A DNA stretch of 26,127 nt. It comes from Actinomycetes bacterium. Lineage in GTDB: Bacteria > Actinomycetota > Actinomycetes > Mycobacteriales > Mycobacteriaceae. A program made the translations under genes and the position numbers. This document shows, piece by piece, positions 17,537 through 24,592 of this stretch (its first letter is position 1; each line of letters starts with the position of its first letter). Where the stretch lies: NCBI GenBank assembly GCA_023461275.1, contig JAEYMI010000091.1:1-26127 (forward strand). Direction: 5' to 3'. Under the pieces are notes generated by a model, which ran no database searches, had not been told where the DNA came from, and saw nothing but the letters and a program-made list of their open reading frames with translations.

Positions 17537-18046
17537 TCAGCCGCCGTGCTGGCCGCCCATCGACGACAGCTGGGTGACCGCGTCACCGCTGAGCTTCCAT
17601 GTGCCGTCGACCTTGACGTAGCTCAACGTCAGGTCGACCGGCTGCGGCGAGTGCGGACTCGCGACCGCAACGGTGACGGTCGCCTTGTCGGTGCCGTCGG
17701 CCTTCACCTCTTTGACCGTGTAGACCTCCGGGGTGTAGCCGGCCATGTTCGAGCCCTTGGCGTAAGCGACTATCGCCGCCTTGGTCGCCGGGTTGGTGGT
17801 GTCGACCACGGTGTCGATCTGGTCCATGCCGGTGGCCGGGTCGACGGCCTTGCGGATGATCACCTGCGCGTCGCTGGTCTGGAGCCCGACGACGGCGTTG
17901 GTGGCCTCGCCGACAGCGGACTCGATGGCTGTCGACGCCTTGCTGGTGGCCTCACTGACGGTGTCGGTGCTGCTTGAGCAGCCGGCGGCCGTTGCGACTG
18001 CCGCTGCGGCCAGCGCGAGCGCGGCCAGGGTCTTGCGAACCTTCAT
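17537..18046 (-). CDS. Secreted lipoprotein, Mtb12-like antigen family
   Basis: The protein is 169 aa. A basic start (MKVRK), an alanine-rich hydrophobic stretch and a lipobox ending AAGC with C23 mark an exported protein anchored by lipid at the outer face of the plasma membrane. A Ser/Thr/Ala-rich linker (SSSTDTVSEATSKAST) leads to a domain of about 110 residues ending in DLTLSYVKVDGTWKLSGDAVTQL. This NTF2-like fold pattern recalls the low-molecular-weight antigen Mtb12 family of mycobacteria and relatives, whose role is unclear. The ATG is backed by AAGGAGG about 7 nt upstream. It diverges from the flavin oxidoreductase pair across a 132-nt gap. The family assignment is from overall look, without a search. 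Confidence 0.72.
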   Translation of the reverse strand: MKVRKTLAALALAAAAVATAAGCSSSTDTVSEATSKASTAIESAVGEATNAVVGLQTSDAQVIIRKAVDPATGMDQIDTVVDTTNPATKAAIVAYAKGSNMAGYTPEVYTVKEVKADGTDKATVTVAVASPHSPQPVDLTLSYVKVDGTWKLSGDAVTQLSSMGGQHGG

Positions 18047-18119
18047 CTCACTCCTCCTTAGGGGTAAGCCAACACTAACTATCGAAGCGACCGTGCCGCC
18101 AGAACCCCACGACGGGAAT

Positions 18120-18141
18120 TAATCGGACCGTGGTCCGTTTA
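18120..18141. promoter_or_regulatory. 22-bp dyad operator before the flavin oxidoreductase pair
   Basis: The arms TAAnCGGACC and GGTCCGnTTA flank a 2-bp centre (GT). A third copy of CGGACC lies at 18158-18163, close to the start codon at 18179. The size and symmetry fit a TetR- or MarR-type repressor site. It lies between the divergent lipoprotein and monooxygenase genes, 37 nt upstream of the latter, so repression of the flavin pair is the simplest reading. No regulator gene lies next to it. Confidence 0.65.
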
Positions 18142-18178
18142 GATGGATGACAGCATTCGGACCAACTATGGAGGCGAC

Positions 18179-19309
18179 ATGCAATTCGGACTTTTCAGCG
18201 TCAGCGACATCACGGTCGATCCGACGACCGGCATCGCGCCGACCGAAGGCGAGCGGATCAAGGCGATCGTGGAGATCGCGAAGAAGGCCGAAGACATCGG
18301 CCTGGACGTGTTCGCCATCGGGGAGCACCACAATCCGCCGTTCTTCTCGTCGTCGCCGACGACCACGCTGGCCTACATCGCGGCCCAGACCGCCACGCTG
18401 CAGCTCTCCACCGCGACCACCCTGATCACCACCAACGACCCGGTGAAGATCGCCGAGGACTTCGCCATGCTGCAACATCTCGCCGACGGCCGCGTCGACC
18501 TGATGCTCGGCCGCGGCAACACCGGACCGGTCTATCCCTGGTTCGGTCAGGACATCCGCCAGGGCATCCCGCTGGCCATCGAGAACTACCATCTGCTGCA
18601 CCGACTGTGGACCGAGGAGGTCGTCGACTGGGAGGGCAAATTCCGTACCCCGCTGCAGTCGTTCACCTCAACACCGCGACCGCTCGACGGCGTCGCGCCG
18701 TTCGTGTGGCACGGTTCGATCCGCAGCCCGGAGATCGCCGAGCAGGCCGCCTACTACGGCGACGGATTCTTTGCCAACAACATCTTCTGGCCCAAGGGGC
18801 ACTTCCAGCGGCTGATCGACTTCTACCGCGAGCGTTATGAGCACTACGGCCACGGCAAGGCGAATCAGGCGATCGTCGGACTCGGTGGACAGTTCTTCAT
18901 CCGCAAGAACTCCCAGGACGCGGTCAACGAGTTCCGGCCCTACTTCGACAACGCGCCCGTCTATGGACACGGCCCGTCGTTGGAGGACTTCGCCGAGCAG
19001 ACCCCGCTGACCGTCGGAAGCCCACAGGAGTTCGTCGACAAGACGCTCTCGTTCCGGGAGTCCTTCGGTGACTACCAGCGTCAGCTGTTCCTCGTCGATC
19101 ATGCCGGGTTGCCACTGAAAACCGTTCTGGAACAACTGGATCTACTGGGCGAGGTGCTGCCGGATCTGCGTGCCGGGTTCGCCGAAGGTCGTCCCGACGA
19201 CGTCCCGGACGCCCCGACCCACGCCAGTCTTGTTGCCGATGCTGCGAAGGTCGCCGCTGAGAAGGTCGCTGCTGAGGAGACCACCGAGACCGAGGAGGTG
19301 CACGCATGA
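18179..19309 (+). CDS. Luciferase-like monooxygenase, FMN-dependent, CE1758-type
   Basis: This is a predicted cytoplasmic oxygenase of 376 aa that uses reduced FMN and oxygen; its substrate is unknown. It is a full-length luciferase-family TIM barrel: MQFGLFSVSDIT at strand 1, GLDVFAIGEHH at residues about 40-50, LSTATTLITTNDPVKIAEDFAMLQHLADGRVDLMLGRG, then WHGSIRSPEIAEQAA. Together with the next gene it forms the CE1758/CE1759 pair known from corynebacteria and relatives. The ATG at 18179 is preferred because GGAGG lies 4 nt upstream and the family starts with MxFG; an in-frame ATG at 18143 would put 12 unconserved residues in front. The C-terminal tail is charged and has two KVAAE units. 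It overlaps the next gene by 4 nt (ATGA). Confidence 0.9.
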   Translation: MQFGLFSVSDITVDPTTGIAPTEGERIKAIVEIAKKAEDIGLDVFAIGEHHNPPFFSSSPTTTLAYIAAQTATLQLSTATTLITTNDPVKIAEDFAMLQHLADGRVDLMLGRGNTGPVYPWFGQDIRQGIPLAIENYHLLHRLWTEEVVDWEGKFRTPLQSFTSTPRPLDGVAPFVWHGSIRSPEIAEQAAYYGDGFFANNIFWPKGHFQRLIDFYRERYEHYGHGKANQAIVGLGGQFFIRKNSQDAVNEFRPYFDNAPVYGHGPSLEDFAEQTPLTVGSPQEFVDKTLSFRESFGDYQRQLFLVDHAGLPLKTVLEQLDLLGEVLPDLRAGFAEGRPDDVPDAPTHASLVADAAKVAAEKVAAEETTETEEVHA

Positions 19310-19965
19310 CCGCGCGGCGCGTCGTGGCGATCAACGCCGGTCTCGGCGACCCGTCGTCGACCCGACTGCTGGTTGATCGACTGGTGGATTCGGTTGTCAC
19401 GCAAGCACATCGATCGGCCGAGGAGATCGAGGTCGAGGTCATCGACCTTCGTGACCTGGCCGCGCAGATCGCGCAATCGGTGGTGGCCGGTTTCGCGCTC
19501 GGTGACGTCGCCGAAGCGCTGCGGAGTGTGTACGCCGCCGACGGCCTGATCGCCGCCACCCCGGTGTTCAACGCATCCTTCAGTGGGTTGTTCAAGAGCT
19601 TCGTCGACCTGTTCGACGTCGAGAAGATGCGCGGCAAGCCGGTACTGATCGCGGCCACCGGGGGCAGTCCTCGTCACTCGATGGTGCTCGATCATGCACT
19701 GCGCCCGATGTTTTCGTACCTGCGGGCCGTGGTGCTACCTACCGGGGTCTACGCCGCCGCCGAGGACTGGGCGGACGCTTCGGTCGACGGCCTCGGTGCT
19801 CGGATCGATCGCGCGTCAAGGGAACTGCTGGTCGCCGTCGACGGCGCTCGACCGCGGAAGCAATCCGGCGCACCGGTCGCGGCACGTGAGGGTGACACCT
19901 CAGGCCAACGCGAGGTCGAGCAAGCCGGTATCGCCACCTTCGCGCGGCTGCTCGGCGGGCAGTAA
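19306..19965 (+). CDS. NAD(P)H-dependent FMN reductase, CE1759-type, partner of the monooxygenase
   Basis: This is a predicted flavodoxin-like reductase of 219 aa that would supply reduced FMN to the monooxygenase encoded just upstream. The N-terminal loop AGLGDPSSTRLLVDRL fits the FMN phosphate-binding site. TPVFNASFSGLFKSFVDLFD and AATGGSPRHSMVLDHALRPMFSYL are the conserved family stretches. The ATG overlaps the monooxygenase stop as ATGA, so translation is coupled and the two proteins are probably made in equal amounts. The C-terminal 45 residues are less conserved in look and polar. It converges on the first mycolyltransferase gene with 33 nt between stops; no strong terminator was seen there. 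Confidence 0.88.
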   Translation: MTARRVVAINAGLGDPSSTRLLVDRLVDSVVTQAHRSAEEIEVEVIDLRDLAAQIAQSVVAGFALGDVAEALRSVYAADGLIAATPVFNASFSGLFKSFVDLFDVEKMRGKPVLIAATGGSPRHSMVLDHALRPMFSYLRAVVLPTGVYAAAEDWADASVDGLGARIDRASRELLVAVDGARPRKQSGAPVAAREGDTSGQREVEQAGIATFARLLGGQ

Positions 19966-19998
19966 CCGACGGGCAGTGACCGGCGGGGATCGAACTCG

Positions 19999-21039
19999 TC
20001 AGCCGGCGGCGAGATCCCGTTCGATCTTGGGCCAGGTGTTGTGCAGATCGTCCTGCCAGTACATCCACGAGTGGGTACCGCGGGCGCGCAGTGTCACGTC
20101 GGCCGGGATGTTGAGGGAACGAAGTCGGTCGGCCATCTGCCGGGTGCACTGGTCGATGGCGCCTTCGATGATGCCGCCGGTGAAGATCTGATCGGCGAGC
20201 TTGATGCGGTTGCCGTCGATGTAGGGGTCCTCGAGCCGTTCGTGTTGGCCCGGGAGTCCGCTCGATGTGGTCATGTAGATCTTGGTGCCGCGCAACCGAT
20301 CAGCGTTGAGGTATGGGTCGTTGGCTCGCCATCCGGGACCGTTGAGCGGGCCCCACATGTTGACGACGTTTCCGCCGCCACGGTTCTCGACGACGAGCCT
20401 GATGTACGTCTGACCGAGTGGATCGCTGGTGCGAGCGCAGCCGCTGAACGCGGCGACCGAGCGATAGAGGCCGGGTTTGGCGATCGCCACGTTGAACACC
20501 GAGGTTCCGGACATCGAGATGGCCGCGAGCGCGTTGGCGCCGGTGGTGTCGAACTGCTCATTGATCAGCGGCGGCAGTTCCTTGGTGAGGAAGGTCTGCC
20601 ACTTGTTGCGGCCGAGGACCGGGTCGTCGCGCTGCCAGTCGGTGTAATAGGAGTACGCGCCGCCGACCGGGGTGACGACGTAGACCTTCTTGTCGGCGAA
20701 GTACGACTTGTAGTCGGTTTGCCCTCCCCAGGTGCCGACGCCTTCACCGCCGCCCGCGCCGTTGAGCAGATACAACACCGGACTCGGCGTACCGGTATCG
20801 CGGGGGAGCAGCACGATCACCGGGAAGGTCTTGCCCATCGACGCCGAATAGACCTGCAGGGTCACCTGTTGGGGGTCGTCGCGGGTGACGCCGACGATCT
20901 TCGACGTGGCCGCGGCCGTCGTCGCGGGGCCGTTGGGCCCGGGAGCACCGTGAGCGGAGACGTCGACGCCGGTGAGTGTTGCGAGGAGCAGAGTCACCGC
21001 CAACGTTGCCGTCGACAGCGTTCTCCGTGTGGTCAGCAT
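19999..21039 (-). CDS. Secreted mycolyltransferase/esterase, antigen 85 family (copy 1)
   Basis: The family transfers mycolic acids between trehalose monomycolate molecules or onto arabinogalactan in the outer envelope. The 346-aa protein has an N-terminal signal peptide (hydrophobic about residues 10-29). The alpha/beta-hydrolase core has YLLNGAGGG, then KWQTFLTKELPPLI, then the nucleophile S175 in AISMSGTS. Antigen 85 usually has GLSM here, so the residue two before the serine is alanine, not glycine. The catalytic histidine is H323 in GTHSWMYWQDDL; the acidic residue is probably one of the glutamates in GQHERLED. The ATG at 21039 is preferred over a GTG at 21066; GGGACGGGA precedes it. It lies 109 nt downstream of the pirin gene on the same strand and is a close paralogue of the gene at 22802-23821. 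Confidence 0.9.
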   Translation of the reverse strand: MLTTRRTLSTATLAVTLLLATLTGVDVSAHGAPGPNGPATTAAATSKIVGVTRDDPQQVTLQVYSASMGKTFPVIVLLPRDTGTPSPVLYLLNGAGGGEGVGTWGGQTDYKSYFADKKVYVVTPVGGAYSYYTDWQRDDPVLGRNKWQTFLTKELPPLINEQFDTTGANALAAISMSGTSVFNVAIAKPGLYRSVAAFSGCARTSDPLGQTYIRLVVENRGGGNVVNMWGPLNGPGWRANDPYLNADRLRGTKIYMTTSSGLPGQHERLEDPYIDGNRIKLADQIFTGGIIEGAIDQCTRQMADRLRSLNIPADVTLRARGTHSWMYWQDDLHNTWPKIERDLAAG

Positions 21040-21084
21040 GCGTTCCCGTCCCTCGTGGCCCCCCACGTGTTTGCGGCGCAGCTT

Positions 21085-21149
21085 AACCCGGCGCCCTCAG
21101 GCGATATCCCGGATCTGCCGCGATTCGTTACTTCAATCGACGCCGGGTT
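21085..21149. repeat. Widely spaced 9-bp inverted repeat around the pirin gene end
   Basis: AACCCGGCG at 21085-21093 matches the reverse complement of CGCCGGGTT at 21141-21149. The 47-base spacing is large for a terminator. It could fold in the pirin transcript just past its stop codon; the support is weak. Confidence 0.3.
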
Positions 21150-22159
21150 CATGCACGTCCGGGCTCGTTGTGCCGCGGTCGCAGCGTCGTATTCGGCAAG
21201 GCCGGGGCGGGTAGGTGCTGTACATCGCCGACGTAGCCGTGCACCTGTCCGAAGCGGTCGCTGTGGGCCATCCACTCGTCGCGGAATCCGACGATTTCCT
21301 CGTGGGTGCGGCCCACGAAGTTCCACCACATGATGATCTCCTCGGCGAACGGTTCACCGCCGAGCAGTACCACCCGCGCGATATCGTCGGGGGAGTGGTT
21401 GCGCAGCGTGATGGTGCGCGCGCCGACGCCGATGTAAGCGAGCTCGGTGCGGTTCAACGGTGGGGTGGCCGAGTTCTCGATGCCGACGACGCCGTGGTCG
21501 ACCAGGATGCCGTGCTCGAAGGTCGGGTTCACGTCGAGTTCGATGCTGGCGTCCGGGTCGAGAATGATCTCCGCGCCCAGGAGTGCGGTGAAAGTGGTCA
21601 CCGGTGACCGATCGCCGAGCAGCTCACCGAGAAAGACCCTGGCGCACACCCCCTCGCGATGAATCTCGCTGGGCGCGTAATGGGTGAAGTCGCGCGCGGT
21701 GTCGGCCGAGCCGGCCGGCAATGCCACCCACAGCTGCACGCCGTGCAGGGTGGTGGTGTCCGGCGTCGACACCTCGGTGTGGGCGATGCCGTGACCGGCG
21801 GTCATCAGGTTCAGTTCGCCGGGCCGGACCATGGCGTGGTTGCCGAGGGTGTCACGGTGTTCGATCTCGCCGGTGAACAGCCAACTGACGGTTTGCAATC
21901 CGGTGTGCGGGTGCGGCGGCACGTCCATGCCGCCGGTGTCGGAGACGTCGTCGGGACCGTAATGGTCGACGAAGCACCATGCGCCGATCAGCGAACGTCG
22001 TCGTTGGGGGAGGGTCCGGTGCACCGTCATCGCCCGCGGGCCGCCGAGCGGTACGTCGCGGGCGGTGATCACCTCGACGGTCAGGTCGTCGGATCCGGGT
22101 TCGAATGCCGGCTCGGGGCGGCAATCCATTTCCATGGGGTGGCTGTCCAGATTGCTCAC
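21149..22159 (-). CDS. Pirin family protein (cupin)
   Basis: Pirins are two-domain cupin proteins that bind iron or another metal; some act as quercetin dioxygenases and others as redox-sensing partners. In this 336-aa protein the metal ligands are present: H83 and H85 in PPHPHTGLQTVSWL, then H127 and E129 in MTAGHGIAHTE. The C-terminal cupin contains LLGGEPFAEEIIMWWNFVGRTHEEI, a family hallmark. The start is GTG at 22159, with GAGGAG 7 nt upstream. It diverges from the LuxR-type regulator gene across 214 nt that hold several symmetric sites, so that regulator may control it. It lies upstream of mycolyltransferase copy 1 on the same strand. The substrate is unknown. Confidence 0.93.
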   Translation of the reverse strand: MSNLDSHPMEMDCRPEPAFEPGSDDLTVEVITARDVPLGGPRAMTVHRTLPQRRRSLIGAWCFVDHYGPDDVSDTGGMDVPPHPHTGLQTVSWLFTGEIEHRDTLGNHAMVRPGELNLMTAGHGIAHTEVSTPDTTTLHGVQLWVALPAGSADTARDFTHYAPSEIHREGVCARVFLGELLGDRSPVTTFTALLGAEIILDPDASIELDVNPTFEHGILVDHGVVGIENSATPPLNRTELAYIGVGARTITLRNHSPDDIARVVLLGGEPFAEEIIMWWNFVGRTHEEIVGFRDEWMAHSDRFGQVHGYVGDVQHLPAPALPNTTLRPRHNEPGRA

Positions 22160-22223
22160 GATCGGGCTCCTCGGCGGCGCATGGTCTCCACCCTAGGCGG
22201 GATGCCCGACGTCGGGCTCGCTG

Positions 22224-22275
22224 ATTGGGTCGATCGACCGAAACCGGGGGTATGTCCCCATTATTGGGTCTATCG
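22224..22275. promoter_or_regulatory. Cluster of operator-like sites between pirin and LuxR-type genes
   Basis: ATTGGGTCGATCG (22224-22236) and ATTGGGTCTATCG (22263-22275) differ at one base and are 39 bp apart. A perfect 12-bp palindrome GGTCGATCGACC (22228-22239) overlaps the first. GGGG-TATGT-CCCC (22247-22259) lies between them. The arrangement suggests regulator binding in this divergent promoter. The remainder of the 214-nt gap shows nothing clear. Confidence 0.5.
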
Positions 22276-22373
22276 TCCAGAACGAGCGAACGTCTAGCGT
22301 GCGAATCGGATCACCAGGATTTGCGCGGCTCGATACTCGTCACGGGGCCGCAGTGGAATGTGGAGGACGTGGA

Positions 22374-22760
22374 GTGAGTGCTGGCTCGGAGATGAATTCT
22401 CGTCGGACCGGGGCATCGTCGGCCCAGCGGTTGTCCGCTTCGCATGGTGGTCGGGTTCGTACCCCGCGGGTGCATGGGGTGACCCGGATCGACGACTATC
22501 GGCATCCCGACGCCGACTCGGCTCCGCTGTTGGTGCGCCCGGACCTCTCCGCGCGCGAGATCGAGGTGCTGCTCGCGTGGCTCGGCGCGGATTCGAAGGA
22601 CGATGTCGCCGAAGCGCTGTTCATCTCCGCGTCGACGGTGAGCACCCACGTGGCGCGGATCCGCGCCAAGTACGCCGCGGTGGGTCGTGCCGCGCCGACC
22701 AAGACCCACCTCTTCGCCCGCGCACTGCAGGACGGTTACACCAGCCTCGACAACTGGTGA
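22374..22760 (+). CDS. Short LuxR/GerE-type HTH transcription regulator
   Basis: The 128-aa protein is nearly all DNA-binding domain. After about 57 polar residues, DLSAREIEVLLAWLGADSKDDVAEALFISASTVSTHVARIRAKYAAVG matches a LuxR-type helix-turn-helix (about residues 58-122). The recognition helix is at SASTVSTHVARIR. There is no receiver, PAS or other sensor domain, so the way it senses a signal cannot be read from the sequence. The GTG at 22374 is chosen because GGAGG lies 7 nt upstream; the ATG at 22392 and the upstream GTG at 22299 are weaker options. It diverges from the pirin gene and converges with mycolyltransferase copy 2, leaving 41 nt between stops. It may regulate itself and the pirin. 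Confidence 0.82.
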   Translation: MSAGSEMNSRRTGASSAQRLSASHGGRVRTPRVHGVTRIDDYRHPDADSAPLLVRPDLSAREIEVLLAWLGADSKDDVAEALFISASTVSTHVARIRAKYAAVGRAAPTKTHLFARALQDGYTSLDNW

Positions 22761-22801
22761 CCTCGCCGCAACTGGTGACTTATTCGCCAGATCAGGTCTG
22801 T

Positions 22802-23821
22802 TCAGGCCAGGTCGCGGGCGATCGACGGCCAGGTCCGGTAGAGATCGTCCTGCCAGTAGCCCCAGGAATGGGTGCCGACCGGCCGCAGATTCACTCGCGC
22901 CGGGATGCCGAGCTCGTTCATCCGCGCCACCATCTGGCGGGTGCAGCCGTCCACGGCGGCCTCGATCAGTCCGCCGAGCAGTGCCTGGTTGGCCAGCGTG
23001 AACACGTCGCCGTTGATGCCGGGATCGGAGAGCTGCTCGTGCTGTCCGGGCAGTCCGGTTCCCGCGGTCAGGTAGACCTTGGTGCCGCGCAGCTTGGCCG
23101 CGTTCAGGTAGGGATCGTTGGCACGCCAGCCAGGTCCGTCGAGCGGTCCCCACATGTTGGTCAGGTTGCCGCCCCCACGGTCGGCCACCACGAACCGGAT
23201 GTACTGCTGTCCGAGCGGATCGCTGGTCCGGGCGCAGCCGCTGAAGCCGGCCACCGAGCGGTAGAGGCCGGGCGCGGCAATCGCCAGGTTCAGAACGGAG
23301 GTTCCCGCCATCGAGATGCCGGCCAGCGACCTGACCTTGGTGGTCTTGTAGCGCCCGTCGATCAGCGGCGGCAGCTCTTTGGTGAGGAAGGTCTGCCACT
23401 TGTTGCGGCCGAGGACCGGGTCGTCGCGCTGCCAGTCGGTGTAGTAGGAGAACGCGCCGCCGATGGGGGTGACCACGTAGACGTTCTTGTCGGCGAAGAA
23501 TTTCTTGTATTTGGTGCGCGCATCCCACGTCGCCGAATCCTCGCCACCGCCGGCACCGTTGAGCAGGTAGAGCGTCGGCGCGGGGCGCGAGGTGTTGCGC
23601 GGCAGCAGGACCGTCACCGGGATCGAGCGGCCCATCGAGCCCGAGTAGACGACGACGGTCTCCTGCTGGGGATTGTCGCGAATGGTTTCGATGATGCGCG
23701 ACGGCGGTGCCGCGTGTGCTGCCCCGGTCAGCGTGCCGTTCAGCAGGGGCACCAGCAGAGCGCCGATCGCTGCCAGGATCACGGTGATGACCAGGGTCGA
23801 TGGTCGTCGTTTCGCGTTCAC
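22802..23821 (-). CDS. Secreted mycolyltransferase/esterase, antigen 85 family (copy 2)
   Basis: The 339-aa protein is exported by a signal peptide that probably ends at AAHAA (about residue 38). It is expected to act in mycolate transfer at the cell envelope. Core motifs are YLLNGAGGG, KWQTFLTKELPPLI, nucleophile S170 in GISMAGTS (closer to classical antigen 85 than copy 1) and H318 in GTHSWGYWQDDL. SGCARTSDPLGQ and NMWGPL-x-GPGWRANDPYLN are shared with copy 1. The start is GTG at 23821, with GAGG 6 nt upstream; an in-frame GTG at 23845 is less well supported. A TACACT -10 element lies at 23889-23884 on this strand. Paired operators sit just upstream of it and probably control this gene. Confidence 0.92.
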   Translation of the reverse strand: MNAKRRPSTLVITVILAAIGALLVPLLNGTLTGAAHAAPPSRIIETIRDNPQQETVVVYSGSMGRSIPVTVLLPRNTSRPAPTLYLLNGAGGGEDSATWDARTKYKKFFADKNVYVVTPIGGAFSYYTDWQRDDPVLGRNKWQTFLTKELPPLIDGRYKTTKVRSLAGISMAGTSVLNLAIAAPGLYRSVAGFSGCARTSDPLGQQYIRFVVADRGGGNLTNMWGPLDGPGWRANDPYLNAAKLRGTKVYLTAGTGLPGQHEQLSDPGINGDVFTLANQALLGGLIEAAVDGCTRQMVARMNELGIPARVNLRPVGTHSWGYWQDDLYRTWPSIARDLA

Positions 23822-23883
23822 TACCCACCTCGAGGTGCAGGTCACCGGGCATCCGGGGCCGGGACGGCGCCTCCGGCTCCTGC

Positions 23884-23889
23884 AGTGTA
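23884..23889 (-). promoter_or_regulatory. Probable -10 element of mycolyltransferase copy 2
   Basis: Read on the minus strand this is TACACT, the same hexamer as in the rplN promoter. It would give a leader of about 55 nt. No good -35 hexamer is visible at 17-18 nt. The palindromic operator 23895-23906 occupies that interval, as expected for a regulated promoter. Confidence 0.45.
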
Positions 23890-23894
23890 ACGGG

Positions 23895-23938
23895 CGGTGT
23901 CCACCGCGCGGGCCCGATGGGCAGTGCGGTGGACACCG
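23895..23938. promoter_or_regulatory. Two identical 12-bp palindromic operators, 32 bp apart, in the mycolyltransferase/sigK divergent promoter
   Basis: CGGTG-TC-CACCG (23895-23906) and CGGTG-GA-CACCG (23927-23938) are each symmetric, and each is the reverse complement of the other. Their centres are 32 bp apart, about three helical turns, so two dimers could bind on one face of the DNA. The pair also makes a 13-bp inverted repeat that could form a long hairpin, with an inner GCCC-GAT-GGGC. A terminator is unlikely because both genes run away from it. The binding protein is unknown. The rest of the 192-nt gap (23822-24013) holds the -10 above and no gene. Confidence 0.7.
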
Positions 23939-24013
23939 ACCTGGTGTGACGGTCTGGTGGGGATGATGGCGCGGTTGCGGCGTGGACAGTGGATTGCGTC
24001 GTACGGTGATGTC

Positions 24014-24592
24014 ATGACCCTTTTGACCCGGTCCGGTGAGGCCGAGCGTCTTCGAGTCCTGCTCACCGCGTCAGCGGATGGCGACCGTTCGGCGTTCGCC
24101 GAGCTCTACGACCTGACCAGTTCCCGGATCTACGGTCTCGCGCTGCGTGTGGTGCGCGACCGCAACTATGCCGAGGAGGTTGTGCAGGAGGCATACCTGC
24201 AGGTGTGGCAGAAGGCGTCGAACTATCAGGCCGGCCGCGGGTCGGTGATCACCTGGATGATGACGATCACCCACCGTCGAGCCGTGGACCGCGTGCGACG
24301 AGAAGAACTGCAGCATCGTCGGCTGGCCGAGTACGGGGCGGCCGACGCCGCGGTGAATCAGCCCGCGGTCCTCGACATCGTCGTCGATCGTGACGACGCC
24401 GCCGCGCTACACGGATGCCTGGGGAAGCTGACGGAATTGCAGCGCAACAGCATTGAGATGTCGTACTTCAACGGCATGTCGTATCCGGAGGTGGCCGAGC
24501 ACACCGACACGCCGCTGCCGACGATCAAATCCCGGATCCGCGAGGGGCTGCGGAATCTGCGCAACTGCCTGAGGTCACGTGACGATGCCTGA
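24014..24592 (+). CDS. sigK: ECF RNA polymerase sigma factor, SigK-like
   Basis: This extracytoplasmic-function sigma factor (192 aa) would direct RNA polymerase to its own promoters once released from its anti-sigma factor. Region 2 covers about residues 26-97: DRSAFAELYDLTSSRIYGLALRVVRD, EEVVQEAYLQVWQKA, and GSVITWMMTITHRRAVDRVRR. Region 4 covers about 136-185: LTELQRNSIEMSYFNGMSYPEVAEHTDTPLPTIKSRIREGL. There is no SnoaL-type C-terminal extension. Together with the RskA-like gene that overlaps its end, it matches the SigK/RskA pair of mycobacteria. The ATG at 24014 begins just before the conserved part; ATGs at 23963/23966 after GGTGGGG would add about 16 residues. The Shine-Dalgarno site is poor at 24014, so a short-leader transcript is possible. 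Confidence 0.88.
   Translation: MTLLTRSGEAERLRVLLTASADGDRSAFAELYDLTSSRIYGLALRVVRDRNYAEEVVQEAYLQVWQKASNYQAGRGSVITWMMTITHRRAVDRVRREELQHRRLAEYGAADAAVNQPAVLDIVVDRDDAAALHGCLGKLTELQRNSIEMSYFNGMSYPEVAEHTDTPLPTIKSRIREGLRNLRNCLRSRDDA

Noticed and set aside
18143..18178. Earlier ATG for the luciferase-like monooxygenase
   Set aside because: The extra 12 residues are not family-like, and the ATG at 18179 has GGAGG just upstream.
19966..19998. Terminator between the FMN reductase and mycolyltransferase copy 1
   Set aside because: Only a 5-bp CCGGC/GCCGG pairing reaching into the coding region was found, too weak to call.
20041..21333. 430-codon plus-strand frame opposite mycolyltransferase copy 1
   Set aside because: It shadows a gene with clear catalytic motifs and runs on past its end into the pirin gene; no recognisable domain.
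22311..23936. 541-codon minus-strand frame and a similar plus-strand frame (22358-23890) over mycolyltransferase copy 2 and the LuxR-type gene
   Set aside because: Both cross two real genes in the wrong frame and show no domain.
23895..23938. Rho-independent terminator reading of the 13-bp inverted repeat
   Set aside because: Both neighbouring genes are transcribed away from it, and no T-run follows on either side; two operators explain it better.
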